From NCBI RefSeq assembly GCF_003854275.1, contig NZ_QTQP01000021.1, positions 60,676 to 124,675 of the forward strand: 64,000 nt of DNA, written 5' to 3'. The position numbers and the translations under genes were made by a program. Below the pieces are notes generated by a model. The model had not been told where the DNA came from. It did no database searches and saw nothing but the letters and a program-made list of their open reading frames with translations. Source of the stretch: Burkholderia sp. Bp8963 (GTDB lineage: Bacteria > Pseudomonadota > Gammaproteobacteria > Burkholderiales > Burkholderiaceae). Shown one piece after another: positions 9,543-17,959 of this stretch (the first letter of the stretch is position 1; each line of letters starts with the position of its first letter).

Positions 9543-9570
9543 GCCCGGCGCGCCGCAGGCCGCGCCGGGC
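9543..9570 (+). promoter_or_regulatory. Perfect hairpin in the porin leader
   Basis: A 10-bp perfect stem (gcccggcgcg / cgcgccgggc) encloses the 8-nt loop ccgcaggc. It ends 12 nt before the ggag ribosome site of the porin at 9593. No T-run follows, so it is not an ordinary terminator. It would sit in the 5' untranslated region of the porin mRNA and could affect its stability or translation (inference). Confidence 0.6.
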
Positions 9571-9592
9571 ATCCCGGTCCTGGAGATTCGAG

Positions 9593-10747
9593 ATGAACAA
9601 GCGCGTGATCGTTGCCGCCACGCTCGCCGCCTTCGCCGTGCCGGCGTTCGCGCAAAACAGCGTGACGCTGTACGGCCTGATCGACGAAGGCTTCAACTAT
9701 ACGAACAACGTCAACGTGAACGGCGTCGGCAAGGCCAACTACCAGCTCGCGAGCGGCTACGCGCAAGGCAGTCGCTGGGGCCTGCGCGGCTCCGAGGATC
9801 TCGGCGGCGGCCTGAAGGCGATCTTCACGCTGGAAAACGGCTTCGACGTGAACAACGGCCGGCTCGGCCAGGGCGGCCGCATGTTCGGCCGCCAGGCGTT
9901 CGTCGGCCTGAGCGAGTCGCGCTTCGGCACGCTGACATTCGGCCGCCAGTACGATGCCCTCGTCGACTATCTCGCGCCGCTGACTGCGAACGGCAACTGG
10001 GGCGGCACGCTGTTCTCGCATCCGTTCGACAACGACAACACGGACAACTCGTTCCGCGTCAACAACACGATCAAGTACGCGAGCCCGGACTGGAACGGCC
10101 TGACGCTCGGCGGCACGTACAGCTTCAGCAACAGCACGGGCTTCTCGAACAACCGCCAGTACAGCATCGGCGCGCAGTATTCGCTGGCCGGCCTGCAGGT
10201 CGCCGCGGCCTACCTGCAGGCGAACAATCCGGGCATCGGCAATGCGGGCGCGATCGCGGCCGACGACGCGAACTTCGTCGCCGACCGCCTGCGGATCTTC
10301 GGTGGCGGCATCAACTACACGTTCGGCCCGGCGACGGTCGGTTTCGTCTATACGAAGACCGACGTGAAGAATCCGGTGTCGACCGTCTACCTGCCGGTGT
10401 CGACGTTCTCGGGGCTCGGCCTGACCGCGACGAAGTTCCAGAACTTCGAGGTCAACGGCAAGTACCAGCTCACGTCCGATATCTATCTCGGTGCGCAGTA
10501 CGTGTTCACGGACGGCAAGTTCGACGCCTCGAACGGCTCGATCAAGCCGAAATACCACACCGTCGGCCTGATGGCCGACTACAGCCTGTCGAAACGCACC
10601 GACGTGTACCTGCAGGGCGCGTGGCAGAGGGTCGCCGGCGACAAGAGCGGCACGGCCGCCGACGGCGGTTACGTGGTCGGCACCGACGGGCCGTCGTCGT
10701 CGTCGAACCAGTTCGCGGTGCGCGCGGCGATCCGCCACAAGTTCTAA
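9593..10747 (+). CDS. Outer-membrane general porin (Gram-negative porin family, OmpC-like)
   Basis: A 384-aa trimeric-porin family protein. The signal peptide is MNKRVIVAATLAAFAVPAFA, followed by QNSVTLYGLIDEG, the characteristic first beta-strand. Later features include a YTFGPATVGFVYTK strand and the C-terminal RHKF ending in Phe, needed for outer-membrane insertion. It forms a diffusion channel for small hydrophilic solutes. The ATG at 9593 is chosen because it begins the signal peptide and has ggag at 9582-9585; an in-frame ATG at 9527 would add 22 basic residues. A strong hairpin sits in the leader. It is convergent with the LysR gene at 10754. Confidence 0.95.
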   Translation: MNKRVIVAATLAAFAVPAFAQNSVTLYGLIDEGFNYTNNVNVNGVGKANYQLASGYAQGSRWGLRGSEDLGGGLKAIFTLENGFDVNNGRLGQGGRMFGRQAFVGLSESRFGTLTFGRQYDALVDYLAPLTANGNWGGTLFSHPFDNDNTDNSFRVNNTIKYASPDWNGLTLGGTYSFSNSTGFSNNRQYSIGAQYSLAGLQVAAAYLQANNPGIGNAGAIAADDANFVADRLRIFGGGINYTFGPATVGFVYTKTDVKNPVSTVYLPVSTFSGLGLTATKFQNFEVNGKYQLTSDIYLGAQYVFTDGKFDASNGSIKPKYHTVGLMADYSLSKRTDVYLQGAWQRVAGDKSGTAADGGYVVGTDGPSSSSNQFAVRAAIRHKF

Positions 10748-10753
10748 GTGCGC

Positions 10754-11665
10754 TCAGCCGGCCCGATGTGGCCGGCCGAGCGTCTGCGCGAGCCAGTCGA
10801 CGAAAATCCGCACGCGCGGCGCGAGGTGCCGGCCGTGCGGAAACACCACCGACACCGGCAGCGGCGCCGCGTTCCATTCCGGCAGCACTTCGACGAGCGC
10901 GCCGTGCGCGAGTGGCTCGGCGAGGCCGTCGCGCGGCGCCTGGATCATCCCGAGCCCCGCGAGGCAGCACGCGAGGTACGCCTGCGAACTGTTGACCGAC
11001 ACGACGCTGCGCATCTTCACCGCGTGCATCTCGCCGGTATCCATGTCTGCATATTCCCAGTCGAGCTCGCGGCCCGTGCGCGTCGAGAAATAGCCGACCG
11101 CGACGTGCTCGGGCAGGTCGTCCGGCGAGCGCGGCGTGCCGTGGCGCGCGAGGTACGCGGGCGACGCGCAGTTGACCTGCGCGAGCTCGCCGATCCGCCG
11201 CGCGACGAGCGACGTATCGGATAGCGCGCCGACGCGCACCGCGCAGTCGATGCCGTCCGCGACGAGGTCGACGAAGCGGTCGGTCGTGCTCATCACGACG
11301 CGCAGGTCCGGAAACCGCGCGTGAAACGCCGGCAGCGCTGGAATTACTTCGTTCAGCGCGAAACGCTCGGGCAGGTCGACGCGGATCACGCCGCGCGGTG
11401 ACGCACCGGCATCCTCGAACAGTGTCTCGGCGTCGTCGAGATCGGCGAGCAGCCGCATGCAGCGCTCGTAGTAGGTGGCGCCCTCGGCGGTCAGCGCGAC
11501 GCGCCGCGTCGTGCGCTGCAGCAGGCGGATCTTCAGATGTTTCTCGAGATACTGGACGGCGTTGCTGACCGTCGGGCGCGGCAGCTGCATTTGCTCGGCC
11601 GCCTTCGTGAAGCTGCCGAGATGCGCGACGCGCGCAAAGATGCGCATAGCGTGCAGATGGTCCAT
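10754..11665 (-). CDS. LysR-family transcriptional regulator
   Basis: A 303-aa LysR protein: winged HTH at residues 1-60 ([20 protein letters not shown], then [14 protein letters not shown]) and a periplasmic-binding-protein-like effector domain. It belongs to the subgroup that often controls a divergent oxidoreductase. It is divergent from the aldo-keto reductase at 11808 with 142 bp between, so that gene is its probable target. Start at 11665 rather than 11704 because LysR proteins begin just before the first helix; neither start has a strong ribosome site. Confidence 0.9.
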   Translation of the reverse strand: MDHLHAMRIFARVAHLGSFTKAAEQMQLPRPTVSNAVQYLEKHLKIRLLQRTTRRVALTAEGATYYERCMRLLADLDDAETLFEDAGASPRGVIRVDLPERFALNEVIPALPAFHARFPDLRVVMSTTDRFVDLVADGIDCAVRVGALSDTSLVARRIGELAQVNCASPAYLARHGTPRSPDDLPEHVAVGYFSTRTGRELDWEYADMDTGEMHAVKMRSVVSVNSSQAYLACCLAGLGMIQAPRDGLAEPLAHGALVEVLPEWNAAPLPVSVVFPHGRHLAPRVRIFVDWLAQTLGRPHRAG

Positions 11666-11807
11666 GCGGGGCGGAAAACCTGGCGGATTGGAACAGGCCT
11701 CCATTGTTAATCAGCGTCGAATAGTTTGGTGGAGTCTTTCGCGTTTATCGCAGCGCGCGATCTCGCCAGAATCGCGTCCATCCACTCACCACTTCGAGGA
11801 AACGGAC

Positions 11808-12824
11808 ATGAAACTGCGTCAACTGGGCCGCACGGGCCCGCAGGTCTCGGCGATCGGGCTCGGCTGCATGGGCATGTCGGACATGTACGGGCCGGCCGAC
11901 CGCCAGGAAAGCATCGCGACGCTGCATGCGGCGCTCGACCACGGGATCACGCTGCTCGACACCGGCGACTTCTACGGGATGGGCGACAACGAGATGCTGA
12001 TCCGCGACGCGCTGCGCGGCAGGGCGCGCGAGCAGGTCGTCATCAGCGTGAAGTTCGGCGCGCTGCGCGATCCGGCCGGCGCGTTCGTCGGCTACGACGC
12101 GCGGCCGGCGGCGATCCGTAATTTCGTCGCGTATTCGCTGAAGCGGCTCGGCACCGACTATATCGACATCTACCGGCCGGCGCGCATCGATCCGGCGGTG
12201 CCGATCGAGGAGACGGTCGGCGCGATCGCCGATCTCGTCAAGGAAGGGTACGTGCGGCACATCGGGCTGTCGGAAGTCGGTGCGGACACCGTGCGCCGCG
12301 CGGCGGCCGTCGCGCCGATCGCCGACCTGCAGATCGAGTATTCGCTGCTGTCGCGCGACATCGAGGCGCAGATCCTGCCCGCGTGCCGCGAACTCGGGAT
12401 CGGCGTGACCGCGTACGGCGTGCTGTCACGCGGGCTGCTGAGCGGGCGCTGGTCGGCCGAGCGGGAAGTGGGGCGCGATTTCCGCGCCGCGAGCCCGCGC
12501 TTCCAGGGCGAGAACCTGACGCGCAACCTCGCGCTCGTCGACGCGCTTCGCGCGATCGCCGACGAGAAGGGCCGCAATCCGGCGCAGGTGGCGATCGCGT
12601 GGGCGCTGTCGCGCGGCGATGACATCGTGCCGCTGATCGGCGCGCGCAAGCGCACGCAGCTGCAGGACGCGTTGTCGGCGCTTGATACGCAACTAACGGT
12701 CGATGATCTCGCCCACATCGAAGCGGCGGTTCCCGCCGGGGCGGCTGCCGGCGACCGTTATCCGGCCGCGCAGATGGCGCACCTCGACAGCGAGCAGGGG
12801 CGGGGGGCTGGCCACAAGGAGTGA
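11808..12824 (+). CDS. Aldo/keto reductase family protein with atypical active site
   Basis: A 338-aa (alpha/beta)8 barrel protein starting [20 protein letters not shown]. The tetrad Asp and Tyr are in [14 protein letters not shown] and the Lys in VISVKFG. The fourth residue, normally His in a QxHR-type motif, is missing: the strand reads [12 protein letters not shown], with Ala in place of His. The C-terminal part ([18 protein letters not shown]) keeps the NADPH-binding pattern. It probably reduces a carbonyl or acts as a modified enzyme of the AKR13-like branch. The ATG at 11808 has gagga about 8 nt upstream. A divergent LysR is the likely regulator. Confidence 0.88.
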   Translation: MKLRQLGRTGPQVSAIGLGCMGMSDMYGPADRQESIATLHAALDHGITLLDTGDFYGMGDNEMLIRDALRGRAREQVVISVKFGALRDPAGAFVGYDARPAAIRNFVAYSLKRLGTDYIDIYRPARIDPAVPIEETVGAIADLVKEGYVRHIGLSEVGADTVRRAAAVAPIADLQIEYSLLSRDIEAQILPACRELGIGVTAYGVLSRGLLSGRWSAEREVGRDFRAASPRFQGENLTRNLALVDALRAIADEKGRNPAQVAIAWALSRGDDIVPLIGARKRTQLQDALSALDTQLTVDDLAHIEAAVPAGAAAGDRYPAAQMAHLDSEQGRGAGHKE

Positions 12825-12870
12825 GGGGTTGCCGGGGGTGGTGGCTCACCGCCGGCGGCGACATCCGTCG

Positions 12871-13269
12871 TTACTTGATCAATTGCATTCCGGTGACCTT
12901 CGAGGCCGTCACGTCGAAAGTGGCGGTGTATTCGCACTCGGCAACGTGCCCCGACCGCTCGATCAGGCAGTCCGCGAAATCCGCCTTGTCTGATGCCGCG
13001 AAAACGCGAAGTGCCTTTCGCACTGTGTCCGCCGCTTCGACGACCAGTTCCTTCGTGCCGATCATCGAGTCGATGATGTCCTTCATCTGGTCGCGCTCGA
13101 CACGGTAGCAGCGCCCGAGTACCCACACGACTTCGACAAGCGCGACCTGCGAGACATAGCCTGGCCGATCGGCCGACAGGGACTCCATCAGCACCGTCGC
13201 CTTTTTCGACTGCACAGCATCGTCCTGCGCGAAATAGCGGACCAGAACGTTCGTATCAAGTCCGATCAT
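12871..13269 (-). CDS. PIN-domain ribonuclease toxin (VapC-like)
   Basis: A 132-aa PIN protein. It opens MIGLDTNVLVRYFAQDD with the first acidic residue Asp5, has the mid-domain Glu in LVEVVWVLGR and the later acidic cluster ASDKADFADCLI. These residues bind the metal for RNA cleavage in VapC toxins. Its ATG overlaps the stop of the antitoxin by 4 bp (ATGA at 13266-13269), the usual coupling in toxin-antitoxin operons. The antitoxin comes first, as normal for this class. It is convergent with the aldo-keto reductase. Confidence 0.88.
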   Translation of the reverse strand: MIGLDTNVLVRYFAQDDAVQSKKATVLMESLSADRPGYVSQVALVEVVWVLGRCYRVERDQMKDIIDSMIGTKELVVEAADTVRKALRVFAASDKADFADCLIERSGHVAECEYTATFDVTASKVTGMQLIK

Positions 13270-13511
13270 CGCGCGGATGCTCCCTGCTCGGCGATGGCGC
13301 GGTTCATGTCCTCGATCGACACGGGATTAGCGGGCTTCTTGACGATGCCCTTGAGCGAAGCGAGCGATCGCGTGGCCGGATATATCTCGTACCGGCCCGT
13401 TGCCTCGTTGAAGCTGAACTCAATCCGGTCGCCGGACTCCAGGCCGAGCTGGTTGCGCACGTCCACCGGAATCGTGACTTGGCCCTTCGATGTGATAGTT
13501 GCGGCTGTCAT
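13266..13511 (-). CDS. AbrB/SpoVT-fold antitoxin (VapB-like)
   Basis: An 81-aa protein. The N-terminal 45 residues are a swapped-hairpin AbrB/MazE domain (ITSKGQVTIPVDVRNQLGLE), which binds operator DNA. The C-terminal tail (VSIEDMNRAIAEQG) should wrap the PIN toxin. It starts at 13511 behind a strong ggaggg ribosome site and overlaps the toxin by 4 bp. An inverted repeat lies 17 bp upstream and probably mediates autoregulation. Confidence 0.88.
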   Translation of the reverse strand: MTAATITSKGQVTIPVDVRNQLGLESGDRIEFSFNEATGRYEIYPATRSLASLKGIVKKPANPVSIEDMNRAIAEQGASAR

Positions 13512-13528
13512 GGTTGCCCTCCAATGCG

Positions 13529-13546
13529 CCTTACTTTATGGTAAGG
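13529..13546. promoter_or_regulatory. Probable autoregulatory operator of the VapBC-like module
   Basis: Inverted repeat ccttac-tttatg-gtaagg, with perfect 6-bp arms and a 6-bp spacer. It lies just upstream of the antitoxin ribosome site in an AT-rich pocket and is well placed to overlap the promoter. AbrB-type antitoxins bind such repeats; binding here is inferred. Confidence 0.55.
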
Positions 13547-13651
13547 AATCGATAAAGGCAAGGGCGAAGTAACGCCGGTCACGACCCAGGAAGCAGGTGA
13601 ACGAGCCGCCCGGCCGACCGAATGTCCCGGCAGCGGCCGCCGTGCTCCATC

Positions 13652-14548
13652 CTACCGGCGTGCACCGCCACCGGACAGGAACGCGACGAACTCCCGCGTG
13701 TACTTCGGCAGCGCATCGAACGACCGCGCACACAGTGTGAGCTTCCGATGGCTCCACGCATCGGACAGCTCGACCATCCGCACCTCCATCGTCTGCATCG
13801 CGCGCAGCGCGGCGTGCCGCGACACGATCCCGATGCCGACACCGCTTTCGATCACGCGGCAGATCGCGTCGAAGCTCTTCAGCTGCACGCGATAGCGGAT
13901 CCGCTTGCCGAGCGCGCGCGCCTGGTCCGCCAGATGGACCTGCAGTGCGCTGCCGTCGGTGAGGCCGATGAAGTCCGCGTCGACGATCTGGTCGAACGCG
14001 ACCTTGTCACGCGCGGCAAGCGGATGTCCGGCCGGCACGACGACGAGCAGCCAGTCCTCGCGGAACGGCTTCTGCTCGAGCCCGCCAAGGCCGACCGAAT
14101 CGGCGACGATGCCGACGTCGGCGGTCCTGTTGCGGATCGCGTGCACGACGTCCTGGCTCGAGCGCTCCTCGACGCTGATCGACAGTTTCGGATGGTGGGG
14201 CAAGTATTCGGCGAGCGCGTCGGGCAGGTATTCGCTGAGCGACGCGGTATTGCAGAGCAGCCGGATGTGGCCGCGCAGCCCCTGGCCGTATTGCTGCAGC
14301 TCGCCGCGCATGTGGTCGATCTGCTGCAGTACGGTGCGCGCATGGTGCTCGAGCGCGAGGCCGGCGTTGGTGACCTGCGTGCCCGACTTGGTCCGGTGCA
14401 GCAGCGGCACGCCGAGCTCGTCCTCCATCCCGCGGATGCGCTCGCTTGCGGCCTGCAGTGTGATGTGCGTGCGTTCGGCGCCGCCCGTAATGGTGCCCGC
14501 CTCGCAGATGTTCAGGAAAAGCCGCAGGTCGGTCAGGTCGAAGCGCAT
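13652..14548 (-). CDS. LysR-family transcriptional regulator
   Basis: A 298-aa LysR protein: N-terminal winged HTH (MRFDLTDLRLFLNICEAGTI, then ITLQAASERIRGMEDELGV) and a C-terminal effector-binding domain with a GSALQVHLADQARAL segment. The start at 14548 is the natural one for the family. There is no clear divergent partner: upstream is a 36-codon membrane peptide gene and an NlpD-like gene, both on the opposite strand. The target is therefore open. Confidence 0.9.
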   Translation of the reverse strand: MRFDLTDLRLFLNICEAGTITGGAERTHITLQAASERIRGMEDELGVPLLHRTKSGTQVTNAGLALEHHARTVLQQIDHMRGELQQYGQGLRGHIRLLCNTASLSEYLPDALAEYLPHHPKLSISVEERSSQDVVHAIRNRTADVGIVADSVGLGGLEQKPFREDWLLVVVPAGHPLAARDKVAFDQIVDADFIGLTDGSALQVHLADQARALGKRIRYRVQLKSFDAICRVIESGVGIGIVSRHAALRAMQTMEVRMVELSDAWSHRKLTLCARSFDALPKYTREFVAFLSGGGARR

Positions 14549-14700
14549 GATGGGGTCAGATGTTATGGTGATCGGCGATAAGGTAGCAGGAACCGCGCAC
14601 GGGGGCTCAGGCGTTGCCTGAGGCCCGCTTCGCCGCTTCCGTATTTTCGGGGCGCGAACAATGCACGATCATTGCGCCACAACGAACCTGGGAGCCTGTC

Positions 14701-14811
14701 ATGCGCATCGATCCGTCTTGGGGCGTGTCGTTCAAGATCGCACTTCATCTGTTCTTTCTGTGTGTCGGCATTGCGCTGGTCTGTCTGGAAATCGCCGAGT
14801 GGCTGGGTTGA
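14701..14811 (+). CDS. 36-aa single-pass membrane protein
   Basis: A short ORF with an excellent ribosome site (gggag, 8 nt before the ATG at 14701). It encodes a short polar N-terminus (MRIDPSWGVSFK), one hydrophobic helix (IALHLFFLCVGIALVCLEI) and a short AEWLG tail, which is what a genuine small membrane protein looks like. No family is recognised. It sits between a LysR gene on the opposite strand and the NlpD-like gene 295 bp downstream. Confidence 0.55.
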   Translation: MRIDPSWGVSFKIALHLFFLCVGIALVCLEIAEWLG

Positions 14812-15105
14812 ACGCAGCCGCACCGGCGTGTCGCCGTTCGCCGAACCGGCGATGCGTTCGCGGTTCCCGCGGGCATGTGTAATGGAATGAGCGGTGTGAG
14901 TCGTCTTTACCGAGCGCCGGAATTTTTTTCGCCAATTTCGCCGCCAAGTGTCAAGTTTTTCCGGGTCTGACCGTATTACCGATATCAGATGTACGGCCGG
15001 CACCGGGTTCGTGATCGTTTGTCATCATTGTTTGCATCCGGTTACACGTCGGCCGTCCCAATTTTGAGATGCTTGAAAGATTGTCAAATCGGAATCGGGT
15101 CGACC

Positions 15106-15942
15106 ATGGAAAAGCGCGAGATCAACCGTATCGCGGGATGGCTGCCGGGCCTGGCCGCCGTCCTCGTGATGGCCGGCTGCGCGAATACGCAGCAGACGCC
15201 GCCGAGCGATACGCTGGCGGGCGCGTCGGCGACACCACCGCAGAACGCGCCTGTCGCGGCGCAGATGCCGCAGGCGCCGATCCTCGTCGCGCACCGCTAT
15301 GTGGTCAAACGCGGCGACACGCTGACGCGCATCGCGGCGGCGAACGACTGCAGCGTGGCCGACCTGCGTCTGTGGAACAAGCTCGGCGCACGCAGCCGGC
15401 TGCGTTCCGGACAGGCGTTGCGCATCGTGAAGCAGGAAACGCCGCAGGCACCCGCGCCGACGACAGCCGCGAACGGCGGCGCGACGGCCGCGCCGGTTCA
15501 GCCGGCCGCGCAGACCGCGCAGACCGCGAATGACCGGCAGGTCGTGAAGGACACGAAGCGGCACGCACACGCGGTCACGCTTGCGTGGCCCGCGAGCGGC
15601 AGCGTCGTCGAAGCGTTCAAGCCGGGGCAGAACCGCGGGATCCAGATCGCCGGCCGGGCAGGCGACCCGGTGCGCGCGGCCGCCGACGGCCGCGTGATGT
15701 ACGCGGGCACCGGCCTGAACGACTACGGCAGCCTGATCATCGTCCAGCACAACGCGGATTTCCTGACCGCCTATGCGCATAACCGCAAGTTGCTCGTGAA
15801 GACTGGCGACGTCGTGCACCGGGGCGACGAGATCGCGGAGATGGGCGACCTCGACAACTCGCGCGTCGCGCTGCTGTTCGAGGTGCGGCGCGACGGCAAG
15901 CCTGTCAACCCGATGCCGTATCTGCCGTCGACGCAAGGCTGA
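15106..15942 (+). CDS. NlpD-like lipoprotein with LysM and degenerate M23 (LytM) domains
   Basis: A 278-aa protein. The lipobox VMAGC sets the lipidated Cys25. A LysM domain at about 63-108 (HRYVVKRGDTLTRIA) should bind peptidoglycan. A Thr/Ala/Pro/Gln linker leads to a LytM domain at about 185-275 (DPVRAAADGRVMYAGTG, then TAYAHNRKLLV). The zinc motifs are broken: the first reads NRGIQIAG in place of HxxxD, and the last reads LLFEVRRDG in place of HLHFEIR. This matches NlpD/EnvC activators, which switch on amidases rather than cut peptidoglycan. A start 39 codons upstream lacks signal-peptide character. Confidence 0.85.
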   Translation: MEKREINRIAGWLPGLAAVLVMAGCANTQQTPPSDTLAGASATPPQNAPVAAQMPQAPILVAHRYVVKRGDTLTRIAAANDCSVADLRLWNKLGARSRLRSGQALRIVKQETPQAPAPTTAANGGATAAPVQPAAQTAQTANDRQVVKDTKRHAHAVTLAWPASGSVVEAFKPGQNRGIQIAGRAGDPVRAAADGRVMYAGTGLNDYGSLIIVQHNADFLTAYAHNRKLLVKTGDVVHRGDEIAEMGDLDNSRVALLFEVRRDGKPVNPMPYLPSTQG

Positions 15943-16100
15943 GCACGGCGCGTGGGCGCTGCTGGAAACAGGGCGCGTTCGCTGTTACGCTAGCTGGCAG
16001 CACGCGGGTCGGGGCATGAACGCATTCATGACGCCGCGTGTTAAGCAGCCTGAGAAGCGCCTGATACGCAGCCCCATACTACGCAGCCGCATCGTCATCC

Positions 16101-17009
16101 ATGGACCACTCTCCGTCCCGCCGCTCGCTGCTGCTTGCGGCCGTTGCCGCGCCGTTCGTCGCCGCTTGCGCGCCGGCGCCTGTTGCCGATCATGAGCGCG
16201 TCCACGCCGCGCAAACCCAGCTCGACGCACTCGAGAAAGCATCGGACGGCCGCCTCGGCGTCGCCGCGCTCGACACCGCGAGCGGCGCGCGGATCGCCTA
16301 TCGTTCGCGCGAGCACTTTCCGATGTGCGGCACCTATGCGGTCGTCGCCGTCGCGGCGATGCTCGCGCGCAGCGCGCTCGACGAGTCGCTGCTGCCGCGC
16401 CGCATCCTGTACCGCCGTTACGACGTCGTATCCGGCTCGCCCGTCACGGAGAGCCACGTCGACACCGGCCTGACGATCGAGCAGCTCTGCATCGCAGTAC
16501 TGCAATCCGGCGACAAGGCCGCGGGGAACCTGCTGATGGGCGTGCTCGGCGGCCCGCAGGCCGTCACCGGGTTCGCGCACACGAGCGGCGACACGCTGTT
16601 TCGCCTCGATCGCTGGGAACCGGAGCTGAACACGGCCGCGCCCGGCGACGATCGCGACACGTCGACGCCGCTCGCGATGACCGAGACGCTGCGCCGGCTG
16701 CTGCTCGGCGATACGCTCGGCGAACCGCAGCGCACGCAACTGACGAAGTGGATGGTCGGCAACCCGGGTGGCGGGGCGCGCGGCACGGGCATTCGCGCCG
16801 CCGTGCCTTCCGACTGGCGGGTTGCCGACATGGCGGGGACGGGCGGCTACGGCACGACGACCGACGTCGCGGTGCTCTGGCCGCCGTCGCACGCGCCGCT
16901 CGTGATCGCGGTGTCGTTCACGCAGCCGCGCGCCGATGCGGCGCCGCGCGCGGACGTCGTCGCGTCGGCGGCGCGCCTCGCGGCTGCCGCGCTCGCTGGC
17001 GGCGGCTGA
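16101..17009 (+). CDS. Class A beta-lactamase-like lipoprotein lacking catalytic residues (pseudoenzyme)
   Basis: A 302-aa protein with a Tat-like signal (SRRSLLLAAVAAPFV) and lipobox VAAC, as in PenA/PenB of Burkholderia. The whole fold aligns, including Cys69 (C76), RWEPELN with Glu166 (E173) and Asn170, and VLGGP. The catalytic motifs are gone: S-x-x-K reads CGTYA (Ser70 to Gly77, Lys73 to Ala80), SDN reads GDK (137-139), and KTG reads MAG (Lys234 to Met244, Thr235 to Ala245). The reading frame is intact, so it is not a simple pseudogene. It cannot be an acylating beta-lactamase as written; a binding or sensing role is possible. A LysR gene starts 10 bp downstream on the same strand. Confidence 0.85.
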   Translation: MDHSPSRRSLLLAAVAAPFVAACAPAPVADHERVHAAQTQLDALEKASDGRLGVAALDTASGARIAYRSREHFPMCGTYAVVAVAAMLARSALDESLLPRRILYRRYDVVSGSPVTESHVDTGLTIEQLCIAVLQSGDKAAGNLLMGVLGGPQAVTGFAHTSGDTLFRLDRWEPELNTAAPGDDRDTSTPLAMTETLRRLLLGDTLGEPQRTQLTKWMVGNPGGGARGTGIRAAVPSDWRVADMAGTGGYGTTTDVAVLWPPSHAPLVIAVSFTQPRADAAPRADVVASAARLAAAALAGGG

Positions 17010-17019
17010 TCGCATCGCC

Positions 17020-17892
17020 ATGCGCCGACTTCCGCCCTTGCACGCGCTGCAGATCTTCTCGACGGTGGCCCGCCATCGCAGCTTCACGCGCGCCGCCGAG
17101 CAGCTCTGCATCACGCAGGGCGCGGTAAGCCGGCAGATCCAGACACTCGAGGCGCACTACGGTTTCCCGCTGTTCAAGCGGCATGCGAAGGGATTGACGC
17201 TGACGGCCGAAGGCGAGCAGCTGCTGCCGGTCGTCAACGAGAGCTTCGCGCGCATCGAGGACATCTCGCTGAAGCTCACGCGGCAGCGCACCGATCTTGC
17301 GCTGAAGGTGCCGACCTGCGTGATGCGCTGGATGCTGCCGCGCATCATGCGTTTCCAGGGCGAGCATCCCGATCTGCACGTGCAGATCACGACCGCCTGG
17401 CAGCACGACGTCGATTTCGCGAGCGAGCCGTTCGATGCGGCGATCGTCTACGGGACGTCGCCAGGCGCGGGCGTAGCCGCGCTGCCGCTGTTCGACGAGC
17501 GGCTGACGCCCGTCTGCGCACCCGAGTTGCGACAGACGTCGCCGCTGCACGCGGTCGACGACCTCGCGCGCCACACGCTGCTGCATCCGACGCGCGACCA
17601 TCGCGACTGGCGTGCATGGCTCGACCATGCGGGCGCGCGCACGGTCGATCCCGAGCGCGGACCGAGCTTCGACACGCTCGACCTCGCGACGAACGCGGCG
17701 ATGCAGGGCTTCGGCGTCGCGATCGGCGACGTGACGCTAGTCGACGACGATGTCAGCGCGCGACGCCTCGAACGGCCGTTCGACATCGTGCTCGAAACGG
17801 GCGCGCGCTATTTCTTCGTGTATCCCGAGAGCCTCGGCAACCAGCAGAAAATCCGCGCGTTCAGCGACTGGATCGCATGCCATCGCGACTGA
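17020..17892 (+). CDS. LysR-family regulator of the AmpR/GcvA type
   Basis: A 290-aa LysR protein. RRLPPLHALQIFSTVARHRS and CITQGAVSRQIQTLE form the DNA-binding domain, close in pattern to GcvA/AmpR-type regulators, and the effector domain begins near PTCVMRWMLPR. It starts at 17020, 10 bp after the stop of the beta-lactamase-like gene, and is probably in the same transcript. In true penA/penR and ampC/ampR loci the regulator is divergent, so this arrangement differs. It is convergent with the fimbrial-like gene at 17960. Confidence 0.88.
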   Translation: MRRLPPLHALQIFSTVARHRSFTRAAEQLCITQGAVSRQIQTLEAHYGFPLFKRHAKGLTLTAEGEQLLPVVNESFARIEDISLKLTRQRTDLALKVPTCVMRWMLPRIMRFQGEHPDLHVQITTAWQHDVDFASEPFDAAIVYGTSPGAGVAALPLFDERLTPVCAPELRQTSPLHAVDDLARHTLLHPTRDHRDWRAWLDHAGARTVDPERGPSFDTLDLATNAAMQGFGVAIGDVTLVDDDVSARRLERPFDIVLETGARYFFVYPESLGNQQKIRAFSDWIACHRD

Positions 17893-17959
17893 CGCGACGG
17901 CATGCGAACACGCCGCACGAATCGCACGAAGGCGATGCGGATCGATGCCGGCGACTGCG

